Assembly (NCBI GenBank): GCA_015680685.1
Contig: MNCI01022649.1
Coordinates: 65,890-129,889, forward strand
DNA: 64,000 bases
Reading direction: 5' to 3'
Origin: Gnetum montanum
Taxonomy: Eukaryota; Streptophyta; Gnetopsida; Gnetales; Gnetaceae
Shown one piece after another: positions 44,600 to 55,149 of this stretch (positions are counted from its first letter, which is position 1; each line of letters begins with the position of its first letter). A program made the translations under genes and the position numbers. Below the pieces are notes generated by a model. The model saw only the letters and a program-made list of their open reading frames with translations, did not search any database and was not told where the DNA came from.

Positions 44600-45600
44600 C
44601 ACAACCCAAGGACATCTCATCCCCATGATTCTCATCCTCAAATGTCATGGGCCAACTGCAACATGAATCAGATGATGAACCTTGAAGCCATAATAGAGGG
44701 AAAGCCACTGATCATCATTGAATGTACCATATATTTATGATGCAAGTCAGAAGATACCTTTCCATCAACTTTAAAAATAATGAATTATCATCTAGATCTT
44801 AGCAACCAACAAAATTTCTTTCATGAACATCATTAATTGATGAAGATTTGATCACACCTCATCAAAATTCATCACTTACAAGAGATGTTGGTAAGATAAT
44901 GATACATTGGTCCAGTTAACTCTTACCCATCTTAATACTATAATTATTAATCGATTAGGATCATTGTTAAATTTCTTTTAAGAAAGTTAGTAACCATGAC
45001 CTAAATTAATTTTTTTTGTTGAAATTTACTATCCAAGTAATTTATAAGATTTCAAGTTACCATATGTCAGCCTAGAAATGTCAATCCAACAAGATAGGCT
45101 AGTTTGGTTCTTTTAAATCTTGAAAAATAAACTTCATTTTTGAACCCTAAAACTATGTCCAACACATAGTACTAGTCGAGATGATTCCAACGGTATAAAT
45201 TTTGTCTCAATCAGATTTACGATTTAGGAGATATTGATGTTTAAAGTTTTTTATTATACCTACATTAAAATAATATTAAATTATTAATTTATTATTAAAA
45301 AAAATTCAAAATTTTAGGGTTGGAAATCAACCTAGAATTTTCATTTACCCACAATGAACCCTTACCCTATCATTGGCCGAACCACCATATCAATCATTGA
45401 GGCAAGGTGAAATAAAATAATAATAAAAAGTTGAAAAAAAAACTTAAATTTTTTTTAAATAGGAGGTCATGGCCTTAAACCCTTACCATCCCCCCCCCCC
45501 CAATGATAAAAAAAATTCCATTTAATAAAATAAAATAAATAAATAAAAAAGTAATAATAATAATAATTTAAAAAAAGTTAAATAATAAAATTTGTGACCA
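44600..45600. other. N1 interior, AT-rich non-coding segment
   Basis: There is no coding remnant in this kilobase. Around 45170-45235 it contains gatgattccaacggtataaa and ttacgatttaggagatattg, wording I associate with U3/R parts of plant gypsy LTRs. A 12-base C run lies at 45490-45501 and A/T runs follow. It may be a piece of another element's LTR taken into the N family. Confidence 0.4.
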
Positions 45601-46330
45601 ACCACTAGTAGGCCATGGTGAGGCCTATAGCTAGGAAACTGGTAGGCTGTGACAAGGCCTAAATCCAGCCATGGCTAGCCACAACAAGGTTGTGGCCAAC
45701 CGTAGTAAGGCTATGGCTAGTCGCAACTGCAGAGGACTGGCTTGCTACGCTACAGCACAACAAACCCTACATCGTGCTGCCACCGTCGCTTCGCATCCAA
45801 CTGCCGCTTGTCACTCTGTACCTCACACTTCAATTGCTACTCTACTAGTTAGCCTCCAAAACACCATCGTTCATCTACTACTGCCACTACTAGATGCACT
45901 GCGCAACTTGCCATAGCTTTGCTACAGTTGCGTAGCCCTACTACACTGCATAGCCCTACTGCAATGTACCTACCCACCACACCATGCCACATTGTGCTAC
46001 CACTGTGACCTACACCATGCGTCATTGCCATTCCAGAACACCAAACCCTCACCTGCCCGGCACTACCACATGCCTACTGCTTACTCACTACCTGTTGAAC
46101 ACACTACCGATCACTGCCTTCCATGCCATCCATTACTACCTCTCGCACCACCCAACACTGCCTCTTGTGTTGCCCATCATTACCTCCCATGCCGTCCATC
46201 ATTGCCACCTGTGCCACCCATCATTGCAACTTGCACTGTCCATCATTGCCTCCAATGCCACCCATCACCACCTCCAACACCATCATGTGAACCTTGAAAT
46301 GGTGCTTCACCACGGCTGTTGCTACTTTTT
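45600..46330. repeat. C-rich imperfect tandem repeats in N1
   Basis: Base composition changes abruptly to C-rich on the plus strand. At 46110-46290 a word of about 30 bases (cccatcattgccacctgtgccac-like) recurs six or so times. Earlier (45605-45720) gccatgg/aggcct words recur. Long open frames on both strands here (for example 45671-45916 and 45992-46297) follow from the composition and I do not call them genes. Confidence 0.55.
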
Positions 46331-46526
46331 ACAATGAAATGATAAATTCTCCATTATATGATGGAAAATTTTCAATTTTTCATCAATTGATAGAAAAATT
46401 TGAAATTCTCATCAATTAATAAAAAGTTCAAATTTTTGTCATTGAACTATAGTTTAAATTAAGAACTTGCAAAAATAGTTTCCAAAATTAAGAATTTAGT
46501 GTAGTGGTAGCAACTAAGATAAAAAA

Positions 46527-46590
46527 TTCCATAATTAAGCATGCTCTCTCTAGAGTAGAATTGGGATGGGTGATCTCTCGAGAAGTCTCA
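46527..46590 (+). other. 5S rRNA-like segment in N1
   Basis: The stretch resembles the 3' half of plant 5S rRNA: it has attaagcatgct (A-box region aagcgtgct), agagtag, and ggatgggtgatct (C-box region ggatgggtgacct) in the right order and spacing, with mostly transition differences; I judge about two thirds of positions to match. The 5' half is not visible. Cassandra TRIM elements are known to carry 5S sequence in their LTRs, and this could be a piece of such an LTR. It is not a functional 5S gene. Confidence 0.6.
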
Positions 46591-46969
46591 TTTTTCCTAC
46601 CAAAGGTCTTAGACTCTAGAAGCCATACTTTTTGATTTTAGATCCATCCTAAGAAACCTTGAAAATTAGTTTTTACTACTTGCCCAATATAGTGCCTTAA
46701 GATCCTCAAAAGTTTAATTTTCACACCACTTGAGCATATGATGTCCATTTTCAACATATGAATAGTCATTTCTAACATTTTTCATCCTTCTAAACTCAAT
46801 GGTGAGGTCAAATTTATCATCTAGACACCTTATAATTCAATGATATTATAAATTCAACATTTTAAGCCTTAAGAGTTACAAATAGTCTTAAGATCACTAT
46901 GGCATGTTATTAGTTACATTGCTGGAGTCAATGTTCTCAAGGGGGGTAGAAAGGTCATCAAAAATAATA

Positions 46970-47170
46970 TAGTTAAATATTACTAGAAATCAAGTAATGT
47001 AATTATATATTACTAAAATTAGATAATATAGTTACATATTACCAAAATTATATGATGTTGTTAAATATTACTAAAATTAGATAATATAATTATAAAAATA
47101 TATAATATAGTTATTTAATTGATGTAGTTGATTATTACTTGATGTATTAGTTAAAGATTAGTTAATGTAT
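46970..47170. repeat. AT-rich tandem repeat upstream of the CCR4-like frame
   Basis: Units of roughly 30-36 bases built on aatattactaaaattagataatatagtta occur about five times, degrading to the right. Confidence 0.65.
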
Positions 47171-47266
47171 TAGTTGGATAATTAGTTTAAGAAATAGAAT
47201 AATCGTCAACCGTTAAGAAAAAGGTATATTAATCCATCTTACAATCAAAACATAGGGCAAAACAAC

Positions 47267-48470
47267 ATGGATACTCAAAATGTGATTTTGACAAGAAGTA
47301 TGATACTCATGAAGAGAAATGATCTAGACAAGAATACAAGAATGAGAATGAAAGTTGCAACATACAACATTCTTACAATATCCCTAGTGAGTGAGAAACA
47401 ATATTTTCTATGTCCATCATGGGCCTTGGATTAGCATGAATATTGATACCCACGCATTTTAGTAGAATTACAAGATTTGGATGCTAAAGTATTATGCTTA
47501 CAAAAATTCTTACCATGGGAATTTCTATATTAATTCCAACCAAATTTGGAAAAGATGGGATATAGAGGTATTTATAAGCAAAAAGGTTCTTGTGGTAGTT
47601 CTTCTTTTGAGCCATATAGATTAGAATATTGTAGAAATTATAACATGGATGGTTATGTGATATTTTATAAAGAAGCCAAGTTTGAATTCGTATAAAGATT
47701 TGAATGGAGTTTAGAAAATATGATTTTAAAATTCCAGAACTTCAAGAAATGGGAAAGAAAGAATAGTCAAGATTTTGGAAAAATCACATAGCCCTAGTAG
47801 TGATTCTAAAAGTTCATCTATTAGGAAGATGTGTATGTGTGGTTAACACACATTTAATTACCAAACCAACATGTTCAAATGTTAGAGTTTGTCAAGAAGC
47901 ATACTTGATTAAGAAAATAGAAGAAAGTTTGAAGAAGAAGTTACTCCTAAGTTGTACTGATCAAGTTCCATTTATTCTTTGTGGAGACTTTAATGAAAAA
48001 GTTGGAAGTAGTGTTTATCAATTCTTAAAATATGGATCTGTAAAGAAATATTTGAAAGATGGACCTGACTTAAAGAAGATGTTTCCATCAATTCAGCATG
48101 CAATTCCATTAGCTAGTGCCCATTCTGCTTACTTTGAATCTTTAGTAGATAAATCATATTCTAGAATTTAGTAATAGATGATGTTGATGAATGGCACTCA
48201 TCAAGAACCATAGTTTACAAATTACTCTACAATGATTAATGAAGATGGATCAACAACATTCTTCATTGAGACTTTGGATTATATTTGGTATAATGTTTGA
48301 TTCTTTCAAGTTACCAGTTTACTAGAGTTGATTTCTAAAGAAGAAGTTGAGAAGAATCAAGATTAAGCCTTGCCATCTTGAACAAGACCATCTGATCACA
48401 TACCACTTATGATAGAATTACAGTTACTCCCATTAGTTCATAAGGTTGATCAAGATTAAGAAGTATCTCA
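47267..48470 (+). pseudogene. Captured CCR4-like (EEP family) deadenylase domain in N1
   Basis: The frame from ATG at 47267 runs, with a few stops and one shift near 47790, through the order of the endonuclease/exonuclease/phosphatase domain of CCR4 (CNOT6-type) proteins: MKVATYNIL (catalytic Asn) and YFLCPSWALD; LCLQK (catalytic Glu now Lys, GAA to AAA); GYRGIYKQKGS; MDGYVIFYKEAKF; CVVNTHL; then in the open stretch 47800-48171 FILCGDFN (Asp and Asn kept), PDLKKMFPSIQHAIPLASAH; then ETLDYIWY and PSDHIPL (His kept). Plant CCR4 genes have introns; here the whole domain (about 1.1 kb) is continuous, so it derives from mRNA. The N-terminal Leu-rich repeats of CCR4a/b are absent. CCR4 shortens mRNA poly(A) tails in the cytoplasm. 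This copy is dead, and any role in the element is unknown. Confidence 0.83.
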
Positions 48471-48880
48471 CTCTTACTTTTATTGGCTAAATTATTATTT
48501 TATTCATTGTTCAATTTATATTTCAATTAGATTAATAAAATATCTAAGGAAATGCAAGTTGGGAATAAAGAATTTGACCTACCTTCACTTGGATAACTAG
48601 ATATGAATTGCACATTGTGTGAGCCTAGTAGAACTGGTGATTGGTAGTTGGTAGATCTTTAATTCACTTTTTATCGTTATCTTAGAAAATGAAGTATCAA
48701 GAAAGTAATATTTAATTTTCCATATATCTTTCTCACATATATCTTATTTGCAGAATAAGAAAGAAACAACTTCAAGTTCAAAGGAGAAATCAAATTATTG
48801 GAGCATAGAATCATGAAAGAAAGCATTAGAGCTAGAAAAAGATAGAGAACATGGATTCAATCGAGGACAAATTAAACCTA

Positions 48881-48892
48881 AGGGGGGTAGAT
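48881..48892 (+). other. N1 polypurine tract
   Basis: AGGGGGGTAGAT directly before the 3' LTR. N3 has AAGGGGATCGAT at the same place. Confidence 0.8.
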
Positions 48893-49489
48893 TATCATAG
48901 CCCCATTTCCGAATGATGTGGTTGCCTAATGATGATGGTGTCTCTTCATAACAAATGCTATTGTTATCTTAACAAGACTTGAAAGGGTAGTTTTGATTAA
49001 GGCCCAAAAGCGCATGTTGTAATAACGGATGTGTCTCTTGAGGTAACATTTGGGGGTTTGACCGAAGGCATTTATACCCAAGGTTAGAGGTTGTGTTAGC
49101 ATGGGAATGACAAAGCTAGTACAAGCAAGTCATGGTGCGACAGAGCCAATATTGGCAAGTCATAGGAAGTTGGGTGAAGTGGGACAGCAAGTGGATTGGC
49201 CATCCCTTTTGGCCAGGTTATAGGCCTAACCGTGGTGGCAATGTTGGATTGCCTCTAAGGGATAGATGCCAAAGGAAGAAAACCCCAAGGAACACTCTTA
49301 GAGCATGATTTAGATACACTTTTCCATATCAATAAAGCATTCTTTTCTTTCTTTTTTTTTGCATTTTTCCTATTATTTCCTTTATACATAATGTTGAATA
49401 TCACATATATTTCACATTGGTATATTTTCTTTATATGCATAATGTCTAATATATCGTATATTTGACATTTCTGGGGATGGGATGTCACA
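48893..49489 (+). repeat. N1 3' LTR
   Basis: 597 bases, TATCATAGCCCC (decayed TGTCACATCCCC) to GGGATGTCACA. By eye it differs from the 5' LTR by more than a tenth of positions, mostly transitions. Confidence 0.85.
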
Positions 49490-49632
49490 TCTATCTTAGG
49501 CTTTTCTTCCTTGTACATGCTTATCCTTATTAAAGCTTGACGATGAGGATGATGAAGAGGATGGAGAACTAGAAGAGCCATGCTAGCTTGATCTTCTTCC
49601 ATGATCTCTTTGGTTATCTTTGAGTGGACTTG
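49490..49632 (-). pseudogene. gag: A1 gag N-terminal remnant
   Basis: On the minus strand one frame gives DNQRDHGRRSS followed by HGSSSSPSSSSSSSSSFNKD, comparable to the Asp/Arg then Ser-rich segment of A3 gag (DDLRDHKSRTSQHRSPTPLS). The stretch ends close to the right LTR of A1, so the primer site and gag start are missing or unrecognisable. Confidence 0.5.
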
Positions 49633-50451
49633 ATCATAATTCATGGACTAGACTAGCAAAATTTCTAGATATTTAACTATGTGATTACAAGTTTTTATCT
49701 TCCCAAATATACTTGTGATGACCTTCAATTCATATGATTAAGTATAGTTAAGGAATATGATAGTTAATGTTGTAGTGATCATTATTAAATAATACTAAAT
49801 TATAGAAATTTAAATTAACTAAACTAGGAAGAAATCAAAAATTCTAAATTAGTTTAGGAAACTAGTATTTGTTCTTGATTCACTATACACATCCTAAACT
49901 CACATTATTTTTACTAAATTACTAAATTTTTATTGTTGGGAATACCAAGTAAGAGCACTATTGGGATTACCAAATGATATGTGTTTATGTTCAAAATTAG
50001 TTGTACTATTTCCATCATGGTCAATGCATGTTTAGGAAGCAAATCATTAACTAAGTATATGAGGGAAGTAATTCTTAATCTATGCGCATGAAAAGATAAA
50101 GAACATAGAAAGTAAAATATCATAAAAGTCAAAGTACTACAATGGAAGGGAAAAATCTCAAATTTTATTACCATCATGTAAGATGTCTAGGTATGATGCA
50201 CTTAAATAGAAACTCTATACAATTTCACTAGACCACATCATAAGTACTCATTGATTGCTACTAAAGAGAAAAAAAATTAAATTTCAAGATCATTGCTATA
50301 ACTACATTTATGAATGTCATAAATGTAGTGGACGTTACATTTATATAGTCATTTATTACTTCTACATCAATGTGGCTACATTAATGTAGCATGGGCTACA
50401 TTGATGTAGATGTGTTGATGTAGTGTCATTAATATAGTTGCATCATTATCA
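49633..50451 (-). repeat. A1 right LTR (5' LTR)
   Basis: It aligns with A1's left LTR: actagactagc (about 49648), attgggattaccaaatg (near 49960), the AATAAAATTTGAGATTTTT region on the minus strand, tcataaatgtagtgga, a tatatagtcatttatta TATA region and several TACATTGATGTA words (50370-50420). The left border is not sharp. The right border is placed at ttatca (50451). Confidence 0.65.
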
Positions 50452-51690
50452 TTGATAAAAGTATTATTACTCAATCATGAACCTCTTTACCTTTATAACC
50501 ATCAATCTAGAAAAGAGGTAAGCATATCAAGTTGATCAAATTTCTTCATCATAATTCATGAAGGTAACTCAATCACATTTTGAGCACAAAACTTTGGTAT
50601 AAAACCTTTTTTATATTTAAGAGAATGCTAATCCTCCCAAGTATCTTCCATAAAATAAGCATTTTACTAAGCACTAAGAACTCAACCATTTTATTTGAAT
50701 TAGAAAACACTACGTGAAAATTTCTAGGATAACAAATCTACAATCCATAATAACCATAACATTTGATGGCCCATTGATAAATTAAGTTTTTATGTTAAGG
50801 ACTCTTGCTTAAAATTCCTTTAACATACACACAAGAAGCATGGGATGTATCTTTTCCATATAAGTATGTAACGTCTCTTATTATGTATAGATTATCTAAT
50901 TATGTATAAGCCAAAATCTCCAAGGAATGTTGATCATGCCTTAACCTATTTTGAATTTTGTTCAAAAAACTCCCATATTGAATTATCCATGAGGAATATC
51001 TAGTTTACAACTTCTCCAACATCCTTTTTCATAATCATAGAAAGTATTTTATCTAAATAAGTAAATCTCCTTTCAAGTTATTTCTCATTAATTAACACTA
51101 TCAAGAACATATCTTGAATTACTTGGATCCTAAGACATTTGTTTTACCTTCAAAGGGGATACAACTTGTAGGCTCTAAGATGTGTAAGAAATTATTCTAC
51201 ATGGATGAGTCTACTACATAGAATAAATCATTATGGAAGACACAAGATGTTCTAATGTGTAACAACCAATATGTTTACTTTCTTTAGAAACTTCTATCTA
51301 TGATTGACTAAGAAGAAATTCATATTTAAAATATAAAGCTCCAACTCTCTTCTCTAATGTCTAACCTATACCAAAATACTAATCACAATTCCTACATATA
51401 TAATGAAATAAAAATTATTCAACTTACATGATGTGGTAACTAAAAATACTTCCAAATTAAGATCATGAAAAATTGTTGATTTGTAAGAAAAATATCCAAA
51501 CAAATGATTTTACACATATAGATAACATTCTATTTTCATTTATCTTGAAGGATTTATAGTTGGACCTCCAAATCATGGTCTCTTATCCCAAAACTTGTTC
51601 TATTATTAGGAAGCTTAATGTTTTCCATATTCTTTATAGGTGAGATAATTGGGTACTTGGTGGTACAAGGGAACTTCCTTCTTATGGAAT
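50452..51690. other. Unassigned decayed repeat
   Basis: AT-rich, no long ORF. On the minus strand near 50570-50680 a broken frame reads MEDTW and then HSLKYKKGFIPKFCAQNVIE, which looks like a former coding region, but I do not recognise the family. No LTR ends are visible. Confidence 0.3.
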
Positions 51691-51698
51691 AATAAAAC

Positions 51699-53930
51699 CA
51701 TGATCTCCATCAAACTTATTACTAAACCTTCTACTTTAATTTTTTTGTTCATGTGCACTCTTCTCACTCCTCTTTGCTTTTGAATTAACTAAAATTTTAA
51801 AAATTCAAATTGCTTTCTTGAACTCTATTATGTTTTATATTTTTAAGTCCATTAAATATAGTATTTAATATTATTTAAAGGATTGAAAATTAAATTTATT
51901 TGGTGATATTTAGTATTTTTATTAGAATTTCTTAATATTTCCAAATGTATTTTTTTAACTTACTGATCTAAGAGATTTCTTTCAATGTATTCTATTTCCT
52001 ATTTGCTATGTTTCCAAGGTAAAAATTTTCCATAACTAGTTTTCAATATTCTCTTCAGGCCAAGTGTTTAGTCATCTTAAGATTAATAGATCTTTTCTTT
52101 TATAACACATCTAACTACAAAACCTTCACCACACCTTTCAAAAGCTTAGTGACTACCTTTGCCCTATTTTATATAGAGGATATTCATGTATGATGAATGA
52201 TAAGTATACCCTATGTCCAATCATACAATCTACAAGAATCATAGATAGGACATGTTATAATCTATGAATGGACTATTAGGAACATCTAGCCTACTTTTGA
52301 GGGATTGTAGATTACTATCTTTCTTATTTATACTTGTAGTAACCTTGGATTATATAGTTAAGTATAATCAAGGCATATGATTAATAATTTTCTATGATCA
52401 TTATTACTTAATATGGAAATTTATTAAAAATAGTAAAATAAGTAAAATAGGAATAAATCCTAATCTTTGATAAGACAATAAGTATATGCTTCATTAACCT
52501 TCTATCGTATTCTTGGATTTTTGAAAAACTATTAGATGAACTAGGCTAACTAAATGCTAGATGAACCAAGTTAATCATAGTTAATACTCAAGGTCTTAAC
52601 TCACCTATTTTACCATAACTTTATTTCAAGAAAAGCTAACCATTATAATTCTTTTATGAACATTCTAATCTTGATCAAACTTATTACTGAACCTTCTACT
52701 TCCTTTCTATTATTCATGTACAATATTCTCACTCCTTTTTACCTTTGAATTAATCAAATCTTCATAGATCTAAATTACATTCTTGAACTCTATTATGTTT
52801 TTGATTTTTAAGTAATGTTGAACCTAGGATTAAATATTATAATTAAAAGAGTTAAAACACATCTCTCTTTTTTTGATGATTTTCTATATTCTTAGAAAAA
52901 TGTCTTACTATTTCCAAATGTATTTTTTCCACTTTCTAGTCTAAGAGATTTCTTTCAACCTATTTGATGTCCTATCTACTAAGTTTTTAAGGTGAAAGTT
53001 TTCCACCAATTTCTATCAAAATTCTTTGTAGGTAAGGTTTTAATAGTCTTATTAACATTTATAGCTATTTTCTTTTAAAATATACCCAACTACCACACCT
53101 TCCAAACACTTAGTAACTACCTTCATAATATTCTCTATAGGATATTTATGTATGATAAGAAATGAGTATATCTAATGTCTAATAATACAATCTAAAATCA
53201 TTGTAATAAACCATGTTGTAATCCATGGATGGACTAGTAGAAACATATAGCCTAGTTACAATAGATTTCAAGTTGCTATCTTCTTGCCTATAGTTGTACT
53301 AATCTTAAATCATATAGTTCAGTATAATCAAGACATATGATTAATGATATTGTTATGACCATTATTGATAAGTATAAAAATTTACTAAATATAGTAAATT
53401 AACTAAAATAGAAATGAATTCCAAGCCATCCTAAGACAATAAGCATGTGCTTCATAAACATTCTATCATGTTTCTAGATTTATGAAAAAGTGTTGGATGA
53501 ATAGGCTAACTAAATGGTAGGTGAAATAACTTTAATTAACTACTAGGATTACCAAGTTATTCATAGTTAACATTCAAGGCATTGATCCATTTATTCCATC
53601 ATAACTACATTGCATTATAATGTAAAAATTATACTAATAAACATTAATAAATTACAAGAAAAGTAAATGCTTGTAAATAAAAATATAGTCTAAGTTAGAT
53701 TGTTGCAATGATTTAGAATCAATTTCTATCTTTATTACGATTCATGGTTACATCCATGTACAACCACTCAAATAAGACTTTGGATAAATAACTTGGATGA
53801 ATGATGTGGGTGCTTATTGATAGCTATAAAAATTATGAAATATAAATGCAAAAGTTTGATTCCCTACTGATCATTTGATATCATAAATATGCCTAGTTCA
53901 TGCAGATATATTGTATCTCCTTCCTGTAGA
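51699..53930 (-). repeat. Tandem duplication of about 0.97 kb holding Athila LTR fragments
   Basis: The unit at 51699-52640 (atcaaacttattactaaacc ... aatactcaaggtc) recurs at 52675-53585 (atcaaacttattactgaacc ... aacattcaaggc). Each copy has about 490 bases of unknown flank and then the start of a minus-strand Athila LTR (TGATGAATGATAAG at 52192; TGATAAGAAATGAG at 53153). Only the second LTR continues, with the AATAAAGATAGAAATTG region near 53740, to about 53930, where its U3 end is lost. Copy divergence is substantial, so the duplication is old. Confidence 0.6.
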
Positions 53931-55140
53931 ATCCAATGGTAGTACGTTATGTTTGTTTTGTGATCAATTATATGTGATTAAGATTCTAAGAACATGCTTA
54001 GATAAAAATTATGTTTTATGATATATCTTTTGAGACCTTCTACCCATGTGATTATCATGATTATGTACATTGATCTTACTAGATGAGTTACATAGATGAC
54101 TGATTATTAGGAGTAGTGTGTGGAGGTGGTGAAGACTAAGCATTTGGAAGGCATGCATGTTTGATGGTGCTTATGATATTTGTGATGATTTTTTATGATT
54201 ATGGTAGTATCCATGTTAGAGTCATAGGGCTGCATGCCATGTTCTCTTATGCTTGTGTGATTTCTTAGATATATTGTAAATTTGATATGATATTTATTGG
54301 TTTGATTTTTATTTTGATTAAATGCTTGAAGACTGAGTTATGAAGTGTGGAAATTCATAATAAAAAATTAAACTAATTTATATTATATTTTTTTATGAAA
54401 ATAAAATATAATAACATTCTATTTTCTCCTTCTTGATCATTTGTGCTTTTTCCTTAGTTTCTGAAATTTTCTTCTTTCTTCATTCTCTTTTTATTCTTAT
54501 AGATTTCTAAGTTTTGAACAAGCTATACTTTATAAGTCTTTGTTTGTGTTTTGATCAAACTAGAATGTTCTTTGACTCATGTTGATAGTTTGGAATTTGA
54601 TAATTTTCTATATTTTTATGGGTAGTTATTATCATATTCTAGTTTTCAACATTTGGCTTTTTATGTATATTTTTGAATCTTTGTTAGAGGGATGATTAGG
54701 CACTGACATATGATTTAGCCTTCTTATGAGCATTTATCTACCACATATTCCATTATAGTTTAACAAGGATGATGAATTATTTGGGTGAAATTTTAATTTC
54801 AGAGATTCTATGATGATTATCATTGATTATAAAGATAGGAATGATTATAATAGAAATTTAAAAGTATGGAAAATTAATCTTGAATTTTTAGTAAGATTGA
54901 GAGTCGAAGATGTTATTAATTATTGATCTTGAATTGTGATAAAAATCAATGTGTTAAATTATAAGTCTTTATTAAAGTTGAAACAATTAAGAATATTGAT
55001 GAGGATAATGAGTGATTATAGTATTGTTTAACTTAAATTGCATAACTAGAGCTAAGAACAAACTTGATAACAATAATGTTAGATGATAGTTAAGAACAAA
55101 AGCTTTGGAGAAGATGAATAATTTGGAGAACAACAAGATC
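53931..55140. other. Unassigned AT-rich stretch
   Basis: No ORF, LTR end or known domain is visible in this 1.2 kb. The right end (from about 55080) may already belong to the LTR of copia element C2. Confidence 0.3.
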
Positions 55141-55149
55141 ATGAGAAAA

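Larger units (their letters stand above)
43978..49489 (+). mobile_element. N1: non-autonomous LTR element carrying a captured CCR4-like gene
   Basis: The two LTRs are about 600 bases (43978-44582 and 48893-49489), with ends TGTCACATCCCC and GGGATGTCACA, a tRNA-Met-type primer site and a purine tract AGGGGGGTAGAT before the 3' LTR. The 4.3-kb interior has no gag or pol. It contains an LTR-like AT-rich segment, a C-rich repetitive stretch, a 5S-like piece, a tandem repeat and the CCR4-like frame. The flanks (aaact left, tctat right) do not match, and the DNA on the two sides belongs to different elements. N1 is therefore probably a recombinant of two insertions rather than one intact copy. The superfamily is uncertain; the LTR ends and primer site fit Ty3/gypsy chromoviruses as well as others. 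Confidence 0.8.
1041..50451 (-). mobile_element. A1: old Athila-like Ty3/gypsy element, host of the nested stack
   Basis: A1 is the outermost recognisable element. Its left LTR starts at 1041 (TAATGAGTGG, against TGATGAGTGG in A4), is broken at 1379 by solo LTR S, and resumes at 39697 to end at 40189 (...CTTATCA), followed by a minus-strand polypurine tract. Inside are an ORF3 remnant (about 40230-42520) and a gag remnant (49490-49632), and a second LTR of the same subfamily ends near 50451. Protease, reverse transcriptase and integrase are missing; their place is taken by a copia LTR remnant and N1. Both LTRs share the motif TACATTGATGTA before the TATA box. The flanks attgc (1036-1040) and ttgat (50452-50456) do not clearly match, so the right border is less certain than the left. 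Confidence 0.7.

Noticed and set aside
45671-46337. Overlapping open frames of 67-117 codons on both strands
   Set aside because: They arise from C-rich tandem repeats; the frames overlap in several phases with no preferred one and show no domain.
46500-46620. A functional 5S rRNA gene or an intact Cassandra element
   Set aside because: Only the 3' half resembles 5S, with many substitutions in the internal control region, and no LTR pair of TRIM size surrounds it.
47267-48470. A LINE-type endonuclease, which shares the EEP fold
   Set aside because: The motif set (PSWALD, VNTHL, GDFN with its spacing, IQHAIPLASAH, LDYIWY) follows CCR4/CNOT6 proteins; there is no LINE reverse transcriptase nearby, and the copy lies between LTRs.
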